This document shows positions 38,558 to 47,664 of a stretch of 64,000 bases of DNA, piece by piece. This stretch comes from Pseudomonas sp. BBP2017 (GTDB taxonomy: Bacteria; Pseudomonadota; Gammaproteobacteria; Pseudomonadales; Pseudomonadaceae): contig NZ_PVZN01000002.1 of the NCBI RefSeq assembly GCF_003024385.1, positions 434,001 through 498,000 on the forward strand, written 5' to 3'. The notes beneath the pieces are model-generated. The model was not told the DNA's origin, made no database searches, and worked only from the letters and a program-made list of their open reading frames with translations. Both the position numbers and the translations under genes were made by a program. Within the stretch, counting starts at the first letter, position 1; each line of letters begins with the position of its first letter.

Positions 38558-40291
38558 ATGGGCGGTATTTTTCTCAGGCTGATCAACAGCTCCGACCCGC
38601 AGCTGATGCGCCACGCGCTGGCCTGGCTGTACGGCTTCGTGCGCCCGCACCGGCGAGCGATCGCCGTGTTGCTTGGGCTGTCCCTGGCGGCTTCGCTGCT
38701 GGTGCTGGTGCAACCCTGGCTGGTCAAAACCCTGATCGACCAAGGCCTGCTGGCCAAGGACTTGCAGGTGCTCTGGCAGATGGCGCTGATCATGATTGCC
38801 GTCGGGATCGTCGGTATGCTGCTAGCGGGCATCAACCGTTACCTGCACACACGCCTGTCCGGGCGCATTCTATTCGCCCTGCGCGATGACCTGTATCGCC
38901 ACTTGCAGCAGCTGTCACCGGCATTCTACGGGCGTAAGCGCATCGGTGACATTCTTTCGCGGCTCGATGGCGATGTTGCCGAGATCCAGCGCTTCGCAGT
39001 GGACTCGCTGTTCGCCGCGGTTTCCAGTGTGATTGGCCTGATCGGCGCGGTGACCCTGATGCTCATGTTGTCCTGGCAGCTGTCGTTGTTGCTGGCGCTG
39101 CTGATCCCCATCGAAGTGCTCTGGTTGCGCTGGATGCGCCGCAAAGTTGAACGTGAGGTGCGTAACTTGCGCGAGCGCTCCGCCGATGTCTCGTCGTTTC
39201 TGGTCGAGACCCTGCCAGCCATGAAGTTCATCCAGGCGGCCGGGCAGCAGCGCCATGAGTCCGAACGCCTGGAGCGCCTGGGGCAGGGCTACATGAGCCA
39301 GTTGCTGCGGGTGCAGGTCACTGAGTTCTTCACCCAGGCGGTGCCGGGTACGCTGACCTCGCTGTGTCGTGCCTGTGCCTTCCTGGTCGGCGGCTACTGG
39401 GTGATTCAAGGAACCTGGCAATTGGGCGCACTGATCGCGTTCTCCACCTACCTGGGCATGGCGGTCGGGCCGGTACAGAGCCTGCTCGGCCTGTACGTGG
39501 CGGTGCAGCGTATGGCCGTCAGTCTCGGGCGGGTGATGGAATTGCAGCAGGAGCCGGTTGGCGTGCGCCAGGCGACAGCGCCGGTGCCCATGCCGCAAGG
39601 GCCTGGAGAACTGCGTCTGGAGTCTGTGCATTTCGCCCATGAGCAGCGCCTGGGCCAGGTGCTTGGCGGCGTTGATATCTGCATTCCAGCAGGCGTGAAA
39701 GTGGCGATCAGCGGCGCCTCCGGGGTTGGCAAGTCGACCCTGATCGATCTGCTGCAGCGTTTTTATGACCCTGAGCAGGGGCGCATCCTGCTCGATGGTG
39801 CCGACCTGCGCGACCTGGATCTGCTGGCGCTGCGCAGGTCCATTGCCGTGGTCAGTCAGGACATCGTGCTGTTTCGCGGCACGCTGGCGCAGAACCTGGC
39901 CTACAGTGTGCCTGAGGCCAGCCGTGAGGACCTTGAACGGGTGGTGCGCCTGACGCGCCTTGAGACACTGGTTGAGGCCTTGCCCCTTGGCCTGGACGGT
40001 CAGTTGGGCGAACGCGGCCAGCAGTTGTCTGGCGGGCAGAAACAGCGCATCGCCATCGCCCGCGCTTTGCTCCAGGATCCACGGGTGCTGGTGCTCGACG
40101 AAGCGACATCGGCGGTGGACGAGGCCACAGAGCGCGAAGTGATCGCGGCCATTGACCGGCTGTTCGCCGGGCGCACGCGCATTCTCATTAGCCACCGCAC
40201 CAGTACCCTGGCCGACGCCGACCTGCACCTGCACCTTGAAGACGGCCGCTTGCAAGCGGCCTGGCAGGAGCCACTGCGCCATGGCCGATGA
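38558..40291 (+). CDS. qhpF: ABC exporter for the amine dehydrogenase gamma subunit (QhpF)
   Basis: A 577-residue half-transporter with six membrane segments fused to an ATPase. ATPase motifs are Walker A GASGVGKST, signature LSGGQKQR and Walker B VLVLDEAT. In Paracoccus, QhpF exports the crosslinked gamma subunit (QhpC) to the periplasm. No C39 peptidase domain is fused at the N-terminus, consistent with a separate protease (QhpE) next door. It starts 10 bp after the activator gene and overlaps qhpE by 11 bp. From sequence alone it would be a generic MsbA-like exporter; the locus fixes the role. Confidence 0.88.
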   Translation: MGGIFLRLINSSDPQLMRHALAWLYGFVRPHRRAIAVLLGLSLAASLLVLVQPWLVKTLIDQGLLAKDLQVLWQMALIMIAVGIVGMLLAGINRYLHTRLSGRILFALRDDLYRHLQQLSPAFYGRKRIGDILSRLDGDVAEIQRFAVDSLFAAVSSVIGLIGAVTLMLMLSWQLSLLLALLIPIEVLWLRWMRRKVEREVRNLRERSADVSSFLVETLPAMKFIQAAGQQRHESERLERLGQGYMSQLLRVQVTEFFTQAVPGTLTSLCRACAFLVGGYWVIQGTWQLGALIAFSTYLGMAVGPVQSLLGLYVAVQRMAVSLGRVMELQQEPVGVRQATAPVPMPQGPGELRLESVHFAHEQRLGQVLGGVDICIPAGVKVAISGASGVGKSTLIDLLQRFYDPEQGRILLDGADLRDLDLLALRRSIAVVSQDIVLFRGTLAQNLAYSVPEASREDLERVVRLTRLETLVEALPLGLDGQLGERGQQLSGGQKQRIAIARALLQDPRVLVLDEATSAVDEATEREVIAAIDRLFAGRTRILISHRTSTLADADLHLHLEDGRLQAAWQEPLRHGR

Positions 40292-40961
40292 ACTGTGCGT
40301 GGGGGTGATCGACAGTGGCTGTTCGGCGCAGCAGGCCCAGTGCCTGGCGGGCGGGCGGCGTTTCTGGCTGGAGCAGGGCACACTTTGCCAAGGTGAGTTG
40401 CAGGCCGATGCCCTCGGCCATGGCGGTGCGGTGCTTGAGCGACTTCTGGCGCAGGCCGATGGGCTGTCGGTGAAGGTGGCCCAGGTGTTCGACAACCGGG
40501 GGGTGACTTCGGTGTTGCAAGTCAGTGCGGCGCTGCTGTGGCTGGTGGAGCAAGACGTGAGCCTGGTCAACCTGAGCCTGGGTCTGACGCAGGATCGAGC
40601 CGTTCTTCGCCAGGCCTGCGCTGTGGCCGTGGAGGCCGGGGTGTTGCTCTGTGCGTCCAGCCCCGCGCGCGGAGCACTGGTTTATCCGGCCAGCTACCCG
40701 GGCGTGCTGCGTATCACCGGCGATGCCCGCTGTGCGCCGGGGCAGTGGTCCTGGCTGGACACTGCGCAGGCTGACTTTGGTGCAGCAGTCGGCGAGGGCG
40801 CCGGGCCAGCTGGTGCCAGCCTGGCCTGCGCGGCCCTGAGCGGGCAGATTGCTGCCTATCTACGCGAACATCGGCAGGCGACACGCGAGCAGGTGCTGGT
40901 GTATTTGCGCGAGCAGGCCACCTTCATCGGCCCTGAGCGCCGTAGAGGCGGGCATGTCTGA
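40281..40961 (+). CDS. qhpE: Subtilisin-like leader protease (QhpE)
   Basis: A small S8-family serine protease of 226 residues without a signal peptide. The triad can be placed: Asp11 in GVIDSG, His47 in ALGHGGAV and Ser180 in AGASLAC (GAS in place of the usual GTS). In QHNDH-producing bacteria QhpE cleaves the leader of the gamma subunit in the cytoplasm after QhpD has made the crosslinks. It is shorter than typical subtilases (about 270 residues). It overlaps qhpF by 11 bp and qhpG by 8 bp, so the three maturation genes are tightly coupled. Confidence 0.85.
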   Translation: MADELCVGVIDSGCSAQQAQCLAGGRRFWLEQGTLCQGELQADALGHGGAVLERLLAQADGLSVKVAQVFDNRGVTSVLQVSAALLWLVEQDVSLVNLSLGLTQDRAVLRQACAVAVEAGVLLCASSPARGALVYPASYPGVLRITGDARCAPGQWSWLDTAQADFGAAVGEGAGPAGASLACAALSGQIAAYLREHRQATREQVLVYLREQATFIGPERRRGGHV

Positions 40962-42246
40962 ACCGCGTATCTTGATCCTGGGTGCCGGCCCTGCCGGCGC
41001 GGCCACCGCCATCGGTCTGCGGCGCCTGGGCTACGCGGTCACGGTGGTGTCCGAGTGGCGTCGCTTCGCGGCTGTAGAAGGCGTTTCGCAGCGGGTACTT
41101 GAGGGCTTGCGGCATGCCGGCCTGGGGGGTGCTCTGCACCAGGTCGCTACACCCGCGACGCGGCAAGTGCGGTGGAATGGCCAGCACTTGCGCCTCAATC
41201 AGGAGTATCTGCTCGATCGGCAAGCGTTCGACCGGGCCCTGCGCGATGATCTGCAGCGGGCCGGGGTGACCTTGGTCGAGGGCCGGGTACGTGAGGTGCA
41301 GGGCCAGGATGGTCATCAGGTGCGTCTGGACGATGGGCAGATCCTCAAGGCCGAGTTCCTGGTGGAGGCCCGTGGTCGCCAGGCGCCGCTGACGGTCGAC
41401 CGCTTGCGCGGCCCGGAGACGGTCAGCCTGCTCAACCTCTGGCAGGGCAAACCTGGCGTGCCGGCTTCGGCGGTGGAGAGCATCGACGATGGCTGGGCGT
41501 GGATGGCCCGTTTGGCCGATGGCCGCTGCTACTGGCAGATTACCCTGAATGCCGAACGCCTGCCGGGCAAGGCCACGCTGGCCGAGTACTGCGCCGAACG
41601 CCGACGCCGCTCGAGGCTGGTGGCCGAGTTGTTCGATGCGCAGTCCCTGGCGCCGGCAACCGTCCATGCCCGCAGCAGCACGGCCATTCTGGCGGGCGAG
41701 TGTGCAGGCGACGATTGGTTGCGGGTGGGCGACGCGGCCATGGCGGTTGACCCACTGTCGGGGAACGGGATTTTCCAGTCGCTGTCTTCAGCGTTGCAGG
41801 CGCCAGCGGTGATCAACACGCTTTTGCGCTGCCCGCCGCGGGCTGCTCTGGCGCAGCGCTTCCATCAGCAACGGATCGAGCAGCTATTCTTGCGCTTCGC
41901 CCGGATCGGGCGGGACTTTTATGCGCAGGAGCAGACGCGCGCGGCCGGGCCATTCTGGGCGCGCAGGCGCCAGTGGCCGGATGCGCAACCGGTGCATGGC
42001 GCTTCCGACTGGAGGGCTGTGCGCGTCGAGTCGCGACCGGTGTTGCGCGATGGACTGGTGGATGAGGCCGAGGTGGTGGTGACAGCGGATCAGCCGTTGG
42101 GGGTGTGGCATCTGCAGGGGATTGAGCTGGCGCCGGTGGTGCGTGGTGTTCAAGACGGGCTTGAACTGGCGCAGGTGTTAAGCGATCGGTCGGCGCAGCA
42201 ACAGATGATGGTGCGGCGCTGGTTGGCCGAGCAGGGCTATGGCTGA
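40954..42246 (+). CDS. qhpG: FAD-dependent monooxygenase for CTQ formation (QhpG)
   Basis: A 430-residue flavoprotein of the tryptophan-halogenase/PHBH-like group. FAD motifs are GAGPAGAATAIGLRRLG near the N-terminus and RVGDAAMAVDPLSGNGIFQS in the C-terminal half. QhpG was shown in Paracoccus to dihydroxylate the gamma-subunit tryptophan that becomes cysteine tryptophylquinone (CTQ). It is the last gene of the qhpFEG group and is separated from the convergent aldehyde dehydrogenase by a REP pair. Confidence 0.86.
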   Translation: MSEPRILILGAGPAGAATAIGLRRLGYAVTVVSEWRRFAAVEGVSQRVLEGLRHAGLGGALHQVATPATRQVRWNGQHLRLNQEYLLDRQAFDRALRDDLQRAGVTLVEGRVREVQGQDGHQVRLDDGQILKAEFLVEARGRQAPLTVDRLRGPETVSLLNLWQGKPGVPASAVESIDDGWAWMARLADGRCYWQITLNAERLPGKATLAEYCAERRRRSRLVAELFDAQSLAPATVHARSSTAILAGECAGDDWLRVGDAAMAVDPLSGNGIFQSLSSALQAPAVINTLLRCPPRAALAQRFHQQRIEQLFLRFARIGRDFYAQEQTRAAGPFWARRRQWPDAQPVHGASDWRAVRVESRPVLRDGLVDEAEVVVTADQPLGVWHLQGIELAPVVRGVQDGLELAQVLSDRSAQQQMMVRRWLAEQGYG

Positions 42247-42258
42247 GTACCCGGTGGG

Positions 42259-42315
42259 GTGGGCTTGCCCGCGATTGCGATGTGGCTGACACACTGCAAT
42301 CGCGGGCAAGCCCAC
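42259..42315. repeat. REP inverted pair, 20-bp perfect arms
   Basis: GTGGGCTTGCCCGCGATTGC (42259-42278) and its exact reverse complement (42296-42315), between convergent qhpG and the aldehyde dehydrogenase gene, where it could serve as a bidirectional terminator. Confidence 0.85.
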
Positions 42316-42334
42316 CACCGGGGAGGAGGCGCTT

Positions 42335-43828
42335 TCAGAGCTTGATCAGCACCGATTTCAGCTCGGTGTAGTGCTCGATGGCCGCAGCGCCCATTTCCCG
42401 GCCCACACCAGACAGTTTGTAGCCACCGAACGGCAGTGCCGGGTCCAGCGCACTGTGACAGTTGACCCAGACCGAGCCGGACTTGATCCGCGGGATCATC
42501 CGGTGCACTGCCGCCAGATCGTTGGACCAGATACTCGCGCCCAGACCGTAGGGGTTGTCGTTCGCCAGGCGCACCACTTCATCGATGTCGTCGAAGGGCA
42601 TGGCGACCAGCACCGGGCCGAAGATTTCTTCCTGAACCAGGCGATGGCGCTGATCGACGTCGACGATCACCGTCGGTTTGACGAAATAGCCCGGACCGAA
42701 GCTTTCGCCACCGCAGGCGATGGTGGCGCCCAGTTCGCGGCCAAGGTTGATGTAGCCGGCCACCCGGTCCTGCTGCTTGGCGGAGATCAGCGGGCCCATC
42801 TGCACCTGCGGATCAAGGCCGTTGCCGAGTTTCATGCCGTTGGCAATCGAGGCGATGTCGGACACTACATTGTCGAAATGCTTGCGGTGCACATAGAGGC
42901 GCGAACCGGCGCAACACACCTGCCCCTGGTTGAAAAAGATCGCCGTGGCGGCGCCCGCAGCAGCCTCGTGCAGGTTGGCGTCGGGCATGACAATGGTCGG
43001 CGACTTGCCGCCCAGCTCCAGGGTGACGCGGGTCATGTTTTCCATGGCCGCTTTGCCGATCTGCTTACCGACTTCGGTGGAGCCGGTGAAGGTCAGTTTG
43101 TCTACGCCGGGGTGGCGGGTCAGGGCGGCACCGGCGTTCAGCCCGGTGCCGGTGACAACGTTGAATACGCCATCCGGATAGCCGGCTTCGTGTACCAGTT
43201 CGGCCAGTTTCAACGCCGTCAGCGGGGTTTCGTCGGCAGGCTTGAGCACCATGGTGCATCCGGTGGCAAGTGCAGGCCCGAGCTTCCAGCAGGCCAGCAG
43301 CAGCGGGAAGTTCCAGGCAACGATGGCGCCGACCACGCCAATCGCTTCACGGCGGATGAAACCGTGGAACTGATCGTCGGGCATCAACGGCAGCGAAGGC
43401 TCCACCGTCGTGCCTTCAATCTTGGTGGCCCAGCCAGCCATGTAGCGCAGGAAGTCGATGGCCAGTTGCACGTCCATGACTTTGGCCACCGCAGCGCTTT
43501 TGCCGTTATTCAAACACTCCAGTTCGGCCAGCTCCTGAGCGTCACGTTCCATCAGTTCGGCCAGACGCCACAGCAGGTTCTGCCGCTCACGGGGGCGCAT
43601 GCGGCTCCAGGCCGAGTCATCGAAGGCAGCACGTGCCGCCTTGACGGCGCGGTCGACATCGTCACTGTCGGCGCAGGGTACTTCGCCTAGTACTTCGCCG
43701 GTGGCCGGGTTGCGAAAGCTCATGGTCGTGCCACTCTGCGCGTCCTGCCAGTCGGCGCCGATGCGCATCTTCAGTTTGCGGTCGAGGAAAGCCTGGGTAC
43801 GGGGGAGGATGGGCAGGGTCGAAAGCAT
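42335..43828 (-). CDS. Aldehyde dehydrogenase (phenylacetaldehyde-type)
   Basis: An NAD(P)-dependent aldehyde dehydrogenase, 497 residues from the ATG at 43828; the longer frame upstream runs into the promoter. The catalytic glutamate is in VTLELGGKSP and the catalytic cysteine in FFNQGQVCCAGSRLYV. It sits between the maturation and structural genes of the amine dehydrogenase. It should therefore oxidise the aldehyde product, for example phenylacetaldehyde to phenylacetate, as in the P. putida U pea pathway. It would act in the cytoplasm. A good sigma-54 -24/-12 sequence lies 40 bp upstream. Confidence 0.9.
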   Translation of the reverse strand: MLSTLPILPRTQAFLDRKLKMRIGADWQDAQSGTTMSFRNPATGEVLGEVPCADSDDVDRAVKAARAAFDDSAWSRMRPRERQNLLWRLAELMERDAQELAELECLNNGKSAAVAKVMDVQLAIDFLRYMAGWATKIEGTTVEPSLPLMPDDQFHGFIRREAIGVVGAIVAWNFPLLLACWKLGPALATGCTMVLKPADETPLTALKLAELVHEAGYPDGVFNVVTGTGLNAGAALTRHPGVDKLTFTGSTEVGKQIGKAAMENMTRVTLELGGKSPTIVMPDANLHEAAAGAATAIFFNQGQVCCAGSRLYVHRKHFDNVVSDIASIANGMKLGNGLDPQVQMGPLISAKQQDRVAGYINLGRELGATIACGGESFGPGYFVKPTVIVDVDQRHRLVQEEIFGPVLVAMPFDDIDEVVRLANDNPYGLGASIWSNDLAAVHRMIPRIKSGSVWVNCHSALDPALPFGGYKLSGVGREMGAAAIEHYTELKSVLIKL

Positions 43829-43867
43829 GGGGGCAACGCCTCTTGTCATTGGATGTGCAGGGGCGTT

Positions 43868-43884
43868 CGCAACCGCCATGCCAA
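43868..43884 (-). promoter_or_regulatory. Sigma-54 -24/-12 promoter of the aldehyde dehydrogenase gene
   Basis: On the leftward strand TTGGCATGGCGGTTGCG fits TTGGCAC-N5-TTGCW, with invariant GG and GC exactly 10 nt apart. It predicts a transcript start about 29 bp before the ATG. Confidence 0.7.
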
Positions 43885-43938
43885 GGTCGAGAGATGACTT
43901 CAATGCATTGATATTTAACGCTTTATGTTGGTGTCCAG

Positions 43939-43962
43939 ACAGCGCAAACCAGCCCGCGCTGT
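43939..43962. promoter_or_regulatory. Candidate activator site, 7-bp inverted repeat
   Basis: ACAGCGC-N10-GCGCTGT is perfectly symmetric. It lies about 55 bp behind the leftward -24 and 190 bp behind the rightward -24, distances usual for enhancer-binding protein sites. Binding of the 36640-38547 activator is inferred. Confidence 0.45.
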
Positions 43963-44148
43963 AGCACTTTGAGACGGCATGAGACGCCGCTGGAACAGTT
44001 CTGCGCTGGCCTAAGCTCATTGGCGGCGATGCAGCTGTCTCATGCTGCAACGAGCTGTCGCAAATTTAGACGCCCGGCGCGGATCCAGGGCCCTTGCAAG
44101 GCCGCAGTGGTATTGCTCAACTCGTTGAAAATAAAGACTTTGCGTAGA

Positions 44149-44165
44149 TTGGCACAGATCCTGTA
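44149..44165 (+). promoter_or_regulatory. Sigma-54 -24/-12 promoter of qhpA
   Basis: TTGGCACAGATCCTGTA matches the -24 block perfectly; the -12 block has GT in place of GC at the right 10-nt spacing. It predicts a start about 64 bp before the qhpA TTG codon. Confidence 0.6.
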
Positions 44166-44238
44166 TTGGTCATTCGCAGAAGTACCTACGGCACCCAGCG
44201 TGCAATAACGATAAGAACAATACCGTGGAGGTCTGACC

Positions 44239-45804
44239 TTGAGAACGACTCGACTCCGGCGACATACCAGCAGCCTGGCACTGATCGCCGCCGCTTTGCT
44301 ATGCACCCAGGTTCAGGCCAAAGAGCCCGGCGCCGACCTGCTACAGAGCAAGTGCATGGGCTGTCACATTGCCGAAGGCAACGACAATTACAGCCGTATC
44401 AGCCATCAGCGCAAAACCCCTGAAGGCTGGCTGATGAGTATCGGTCGCATGCAGGTCATGCATGGTCTGCAGATCAGCGATGATGACCGCCGCACCCTGG
44501 TCAAGTACCTGGCCGACAAGCAAGGTCTGGCACCCAGCGAAACAGAGGGTGCGCGTTATGCCATGGAGCGCCGCCTGAACACGGTTGAGCAGTTCGACGA
44601 AAAACTCAGCCAGACCTGCGGCCGCTGCCACTCCGGCGCACGGGTCGCCCTGCAGCGGCGCCCGGCCAAGGAATGGGAACATCTGGTCAACTTCCACTTG
44701 GGCCAATGGCCTTCACTCGAGTACCAGGCGCTGTCGCGGGACCGCGACTGGCTTGAGATCGCCTTGAAGGAAATGGTACCGGACCTGGCCAAGCGCTTCC
44801 CGCTGGACAACCCCGCCTGGGCCGACTGGCAGAAAACCCGGCCCAAGGCTGAGGCGCTGCTGGGGCAGTGGGCTTTTAGCGGTCATATGCTGAGCAAGGG
44901 CGATGTGCGCGGTGAAATGACCGTCGGCGCTGGCCAGGGCGATGGTTTCAAGGTGCAGGTCAACGGCACGTATGCCGATGGTACGCCCTTCCAGGGTAGC
45001 GGCACCGCCATTCTCTACAACGGTTTCGAATGGCGCGCCAGTGTGCAGATCGGTGACACCGCCATGCGTCAGGTCTTCGCCGCCGTCGATGGCGAGATGA
45101 AAGGGCGCATGTTCGAGGCCGAGCATGATGAACGCGGCCTGGATTTCACTGCGGTGAAGGAGGGCAAGGCCCGTTTGCTGGCGGTACAGCCTTCGTTCAT
45201 CAAGGCGGGCAGCGAGGTTGAGCTGACACTGGTTGGCAGCGGCTTGTCCGGCAAGCCGGACCTTGGCCCAGGTATCGAGGTGACCGAAGTGCTCGTATCA
45301 AGCGCTAACCAGGTTCGGGTCAAGGCCCGTGCCGCGGCCGATGCGGCGCCTGGCTTGCGTGAGGTCAGCCAGGGCGGATTGAAAGGGCCGAGCCTGGCGG
45401 TCTACGACAAAGTCGAGGAAGTGAAAGTGGTGCCGGCGTTCTCCATTGCCCGCATTGGTGAGAACGGCGGCAGTACGCCGAAGGTGCAGGGGCGCTTCGA
45501 GGCCGAGGCCTGGGGCAAAGATGCCAAGGGCAAGCCACTGCGTATTGGCTATCTGCCGGCGCAGTGGTCAGTCGAGCCTTACAACGAAAAGGCCAAAGAA
45601 GACGAAGACGTCAAGTTCGCCGGGCAGATGCTCGAGAACGGCATCTTCATGCCCGGTGGCGCCGGCCCTAACCCCGAGCGGCGGATGATGACCAACAACG
45701 CGGGCAATCTGAAAGTGATCGCCCAGCTGGAGGACGGCGGACAGAAGGGCGAAGGCCACCTGATCGTCACCGTGCAACGCTGGAACAATCCACCGCTGCC
45801 GTGA
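44239..45804 (+). CDS. qhpA: Quinohemoprotein amine dehydrogenase alpha subunit (QhpA)
   Basis: A 521-residue periplasmic subunit. The start is TTG, chosen because GGAGG lies 8 nt upstream and a signal peptide follows directly (arginine-rich start, SLALIAAALLCTQVQA, cleavage near residue 27). The first domain holds two c-type hemes, CMGCH (C39, C42) and CGRCH (C127, C130). Three beta-barrel domains make up the remaining ~370 residues. The hemes take electrons from the CTQ of the gamma subunit and pass them to a soluble cytochrome or cupredoxin. The enzyme oxidises primary aliphatic and aryl-alkyl amines to aldehydes and ammonia. It leads the qhpADCB run. Confidence 0.93.
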   Translation: MRTTRLRRHTSSLALIAAALLCTQVQAKEPGADLLQSKCMGCHIAEGNDNYSRISHQRKTPEGWLMSIGRMQVMHGLQISDDDRRTLVKYLADKQGLAPSETEGARYAMERRLNTVEQFDEKLSQTCGRCHSGARVALQRRPAKEWEHLVNFHLGQWPSLEYQALSRDRDWLEIALKEMVPDLAKRFPLDNPAWADWQKTRPKAEALLGQWAFSGHMLSKGDVRGEMTVGAGQGDGFKVQVNGTYADGTPFQGSGTAILYNGFEWRASVQIGDTAMRQVFAAVDGEMKGRMFEAEHDERGLDFTAVKEGKARLLAVQPSFIKAGSEVELTLVGSGLSGKPDLGPGIEVTEVLVSSANQVRVKARAAADAAPGLREVSQGGLKGPSLAVYDKVEEVKVVPAFSIARIGENGGSTPKVQGRFEAEAWGKDAKGKPLRIGYLPAQWSVEPYNEKAKEDEDVKFAGQMLENGIFMPGGAGPNPERRMMTNNAGNLKVIAQLEDGGQKGEGHLIVTVQRWNNPPLP

Positions 45805-45877
45805 TCGGCCGTGGACCTTACGGGCACTGCAAGGCCCGGATGCCAACGTTGATCACAATGCACATCGGGAGGTCGCC

Positions 45878-47308
45878 ATGGGCGCGCTATTGAATCTGGT
45901 CGAGCGTAATCTGCATGAAGTGCAGGTTGATGCCGACCGCATGCTGTTCCATATCCCCAGCAGTTCGCTGTTTGCCACCGACGCGGTAACCGGCGGAATC
46001 ATCGACACCTTGCGAGAGCAAGGCTGTTCACCTGAGGAGTTGCAGCAGCGTCTGCAATCACGCTTCACCGGTGAGGACATCATCGATACCTTGCGTGAGC
46101 TGATTGCCCTGGAAGTGGTCAGTGACGGCTCGCCGCTGACCCCGGAAATCGGCCTGAAACGGGTCGAGCGTACCGCGCTCAACACCGTGGTGCTGAACGT
46201 CAACACCGGCTGCAACCTGAGCTGCACCTACTGCTACAAGGAAGACCTGGACAAGCCCTCGGCGGGCAAGAAAATGAGTACCGCAACCGCTGAATCCTCG
46301 GTGGAAATGCTGCTCAAGGAGTCGCCGGACGAGACGCGCTACACCGTGGTGTTCTTTGGTGGCGAGCCGTTGTCCAACCGGCCACTGATCGAGCACATGG
46401 TGGCCTACTGTGAGCGACGCTTTGCCGAGGCTGGCAAACAGGTGGAGTTTGTCATGACCACCAACGCCACGCTGCTCACCGAGGAGATCGTTGATTGGCT
46501 CAATGCCCACCGCTTTGGCTTGTCGGTGAGCATCGATGGACCCAAGACCGTGCATGATCGCAACCGCATCACCGTGGGCGGGCAGGGTACTTACGACGTG
46601 GTTCGGCGCAAGGCGCAGATGCTGCTGTCGCGCTATGACAGCCGTCCTGTGGGTGCGCGAGTGACCCTGACGCGGGGCATCACCGATATCGAGACCATCT
46701 GGGATCACCTGTTCAACGAGATGGGTTTTGCCGAGGTCGGCTTTGCCCCGGTGACCTCAGGCGACATGGCCGACTTCAACCTGACCGCTGAGGAACTGGT
46801 TGAAGTCTTCGCCAACATGAAGGCGTTGGGCCGGCGTTACCTGGAGGCGGCACTGGAACACCGCAATATCGGCTTCTCCAACCTGCACCAGCTGATCACC
46901 GACATCCATGAGGGGCACAAGAAAGCCCTGCCGTGCGGCGCCGGGTTGAAGATGCTGGCGGTCGATCATGAAGGCGAGTTGAATCTGTGCCATCGCTTCA
47001 CCGGTTCCAGTCTGCCGACCTTCGGCAACGTGCACAGCGGGGTGAAACAGGTGGAGTTGAACGACTTCCTGTCCCAGCGCCTGGACCGTAGCGGCACCGG
47101 CTGCGACAGCTGCCGCATCCGCAACCTCTGCTCTGGCGGCTGCTATCACGAGAGCTATGCCCGCTACGGCGACCCTACTCATCCGACCTATCACTACTGC
47201 GAGTTGATGCGCGACTGGATTGACTTCGGCATCGAGGTTTACAGCCGCATCATGGCCGCCAATCCGGCCTTCATCAGCCGCTACATCACTCCGCGGAAGG
47301 CGCATTGA
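45878..47308 (+). CDS. qhpD: Radical SAM/SPASM thioether crosslinking enzyme QhpD
   Basis: A 476-residue peptide-modifying radical SAM enzyme. The SAM-cluster cysteines are C112, C116 and C119 in [13 protein letters not shown]-terminal SPASM domain has [17 protein letters not shown] and a final HYCELM for auxiliary clusters. The first ~90 residues resemble a RiPP-recognition wing. QhpD forms Cys-to-Asp/Glu thioether bonds inside the QhpC polypeptide before export. It ends 1 bp before the qhpC start, so enzyme and substrate are made side by side. Confidence 0.93.
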   Translation: MGALLNLVERNLHEVQVDADRMLFHIPSSSLFATDAVTGGIIDTLREQGCSPEELQQRLQSRFTGEDIIDTLRELIALEVVSDGSPLTPEIGLKRVERTALNTVVLNVNTGCNLSCTYCYKEDLDKPSAGKKMSTATAESSVEMLLKESPDETRYTVVFFGGEPLSNRPLIEHMVAYCERRFAEAGKQVEFVMTTNATLLTEEIVDWLNAHRFGLSVSIDGPKTVHDRNRITVGGQGTYDVVRRKAQMLLSRYDSRPVGARVTLTRGITDIETIWDHLFNEMGFAEVGFAPVTSGDMADFNLTAEELVEVFANMKALGRRYLEAALEHRNIGFSNLHQLITDIHEGHKKALPCGAGLKMLAVDHEGELNLCHRFTGSSLPTFGNVHSGVKQVELNDFLSQRLDRSGTGCDSCRIRNLCSGGCYHESYARYGDPTHPTYHYCELMRDWIDFGIEVYSRIMAANPAFISRYITPRKAH

Positions 47309-47309
47309 T

Positions 47310-47633
47310 ATGAAACATCTCAAGCCGCTGAACAACAAAGCGCAAATTCTTGAGCAAGCGATCGCCCAGGACCGTGTCGAGGAAGTCGTGGCCATGAGCG
47401 CGGTCGCCGGTTGCACTGCCACCACCGACCCGGGCTGGGAAGTGGATGCCTTCGGTGGCGTCAGCTCGCTGTGTCAGCCAATGGAGGCCGACCTTTACGG
47501 TTGCTCTGACCCGTGCTGGTGGCCAGCCCAGGTGCCCGACATGATGAGCACCTACCAGGACTGGAATGCCCAGGCCAGCAACTCCCAAGACGATTGGCGC
47601 AACCTTGGCACTGTGTTCCCAAAAGACAAGTGA
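47310..47633 (+). CDS. qhpC: Quinohemoprotein amine dehydrogenase gamma subunit precursor (QhpC)
   Basis: A 107-residue precursor starting at the ATG at 47310. The first ~28-30 residues are the leader removed by QhpE ([20 protein letters not shown]). The core contains every residue known from the P. putida and Paracoccus enzymes, at the right spacing: Cys35-Glu44, Cys55-Asp61 and Cys69-Asp77 for the three thioethers, and Cys65 with Trp71 for the CTQ cofactor (subtract 28 for mature numbering). It has no Sec signal; export is by QhpF. It is a ribosomally made, heavily crosslinked catalytic subunit. Confidence 0.94.
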   Translation: MKHLKPLNNKAQILEQAIAQDRVEEVVAMSAVAGCTATTDPGWEVDAFGGVSSLCQPMEADLYGCSDPCWWPAQVPDMMSTYQDWNAQASNSQDDWRNLGTVFPKDK

Positions 47634-47664
47634 CCAGCCAACAAGAACAACAAGGGGAAACCGC

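Larger units (their letters stand above)
43829..44238. promoter_or_regulatory. Divergent control region of the amine dehydrogenase locus
   Basis: A 410-bp region between the divergent aldehyde dehydrogenase and qhpA genes. It carries a -24/-12 element for each direction, a 7-bp inverted repeat at 43939-43962, and a repeated GCTGTC (44034 and 44055). No ORF is supported. It looks like a sigma-54-dependent regulatory region with upstream activator sites. Confidence 0.65.
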
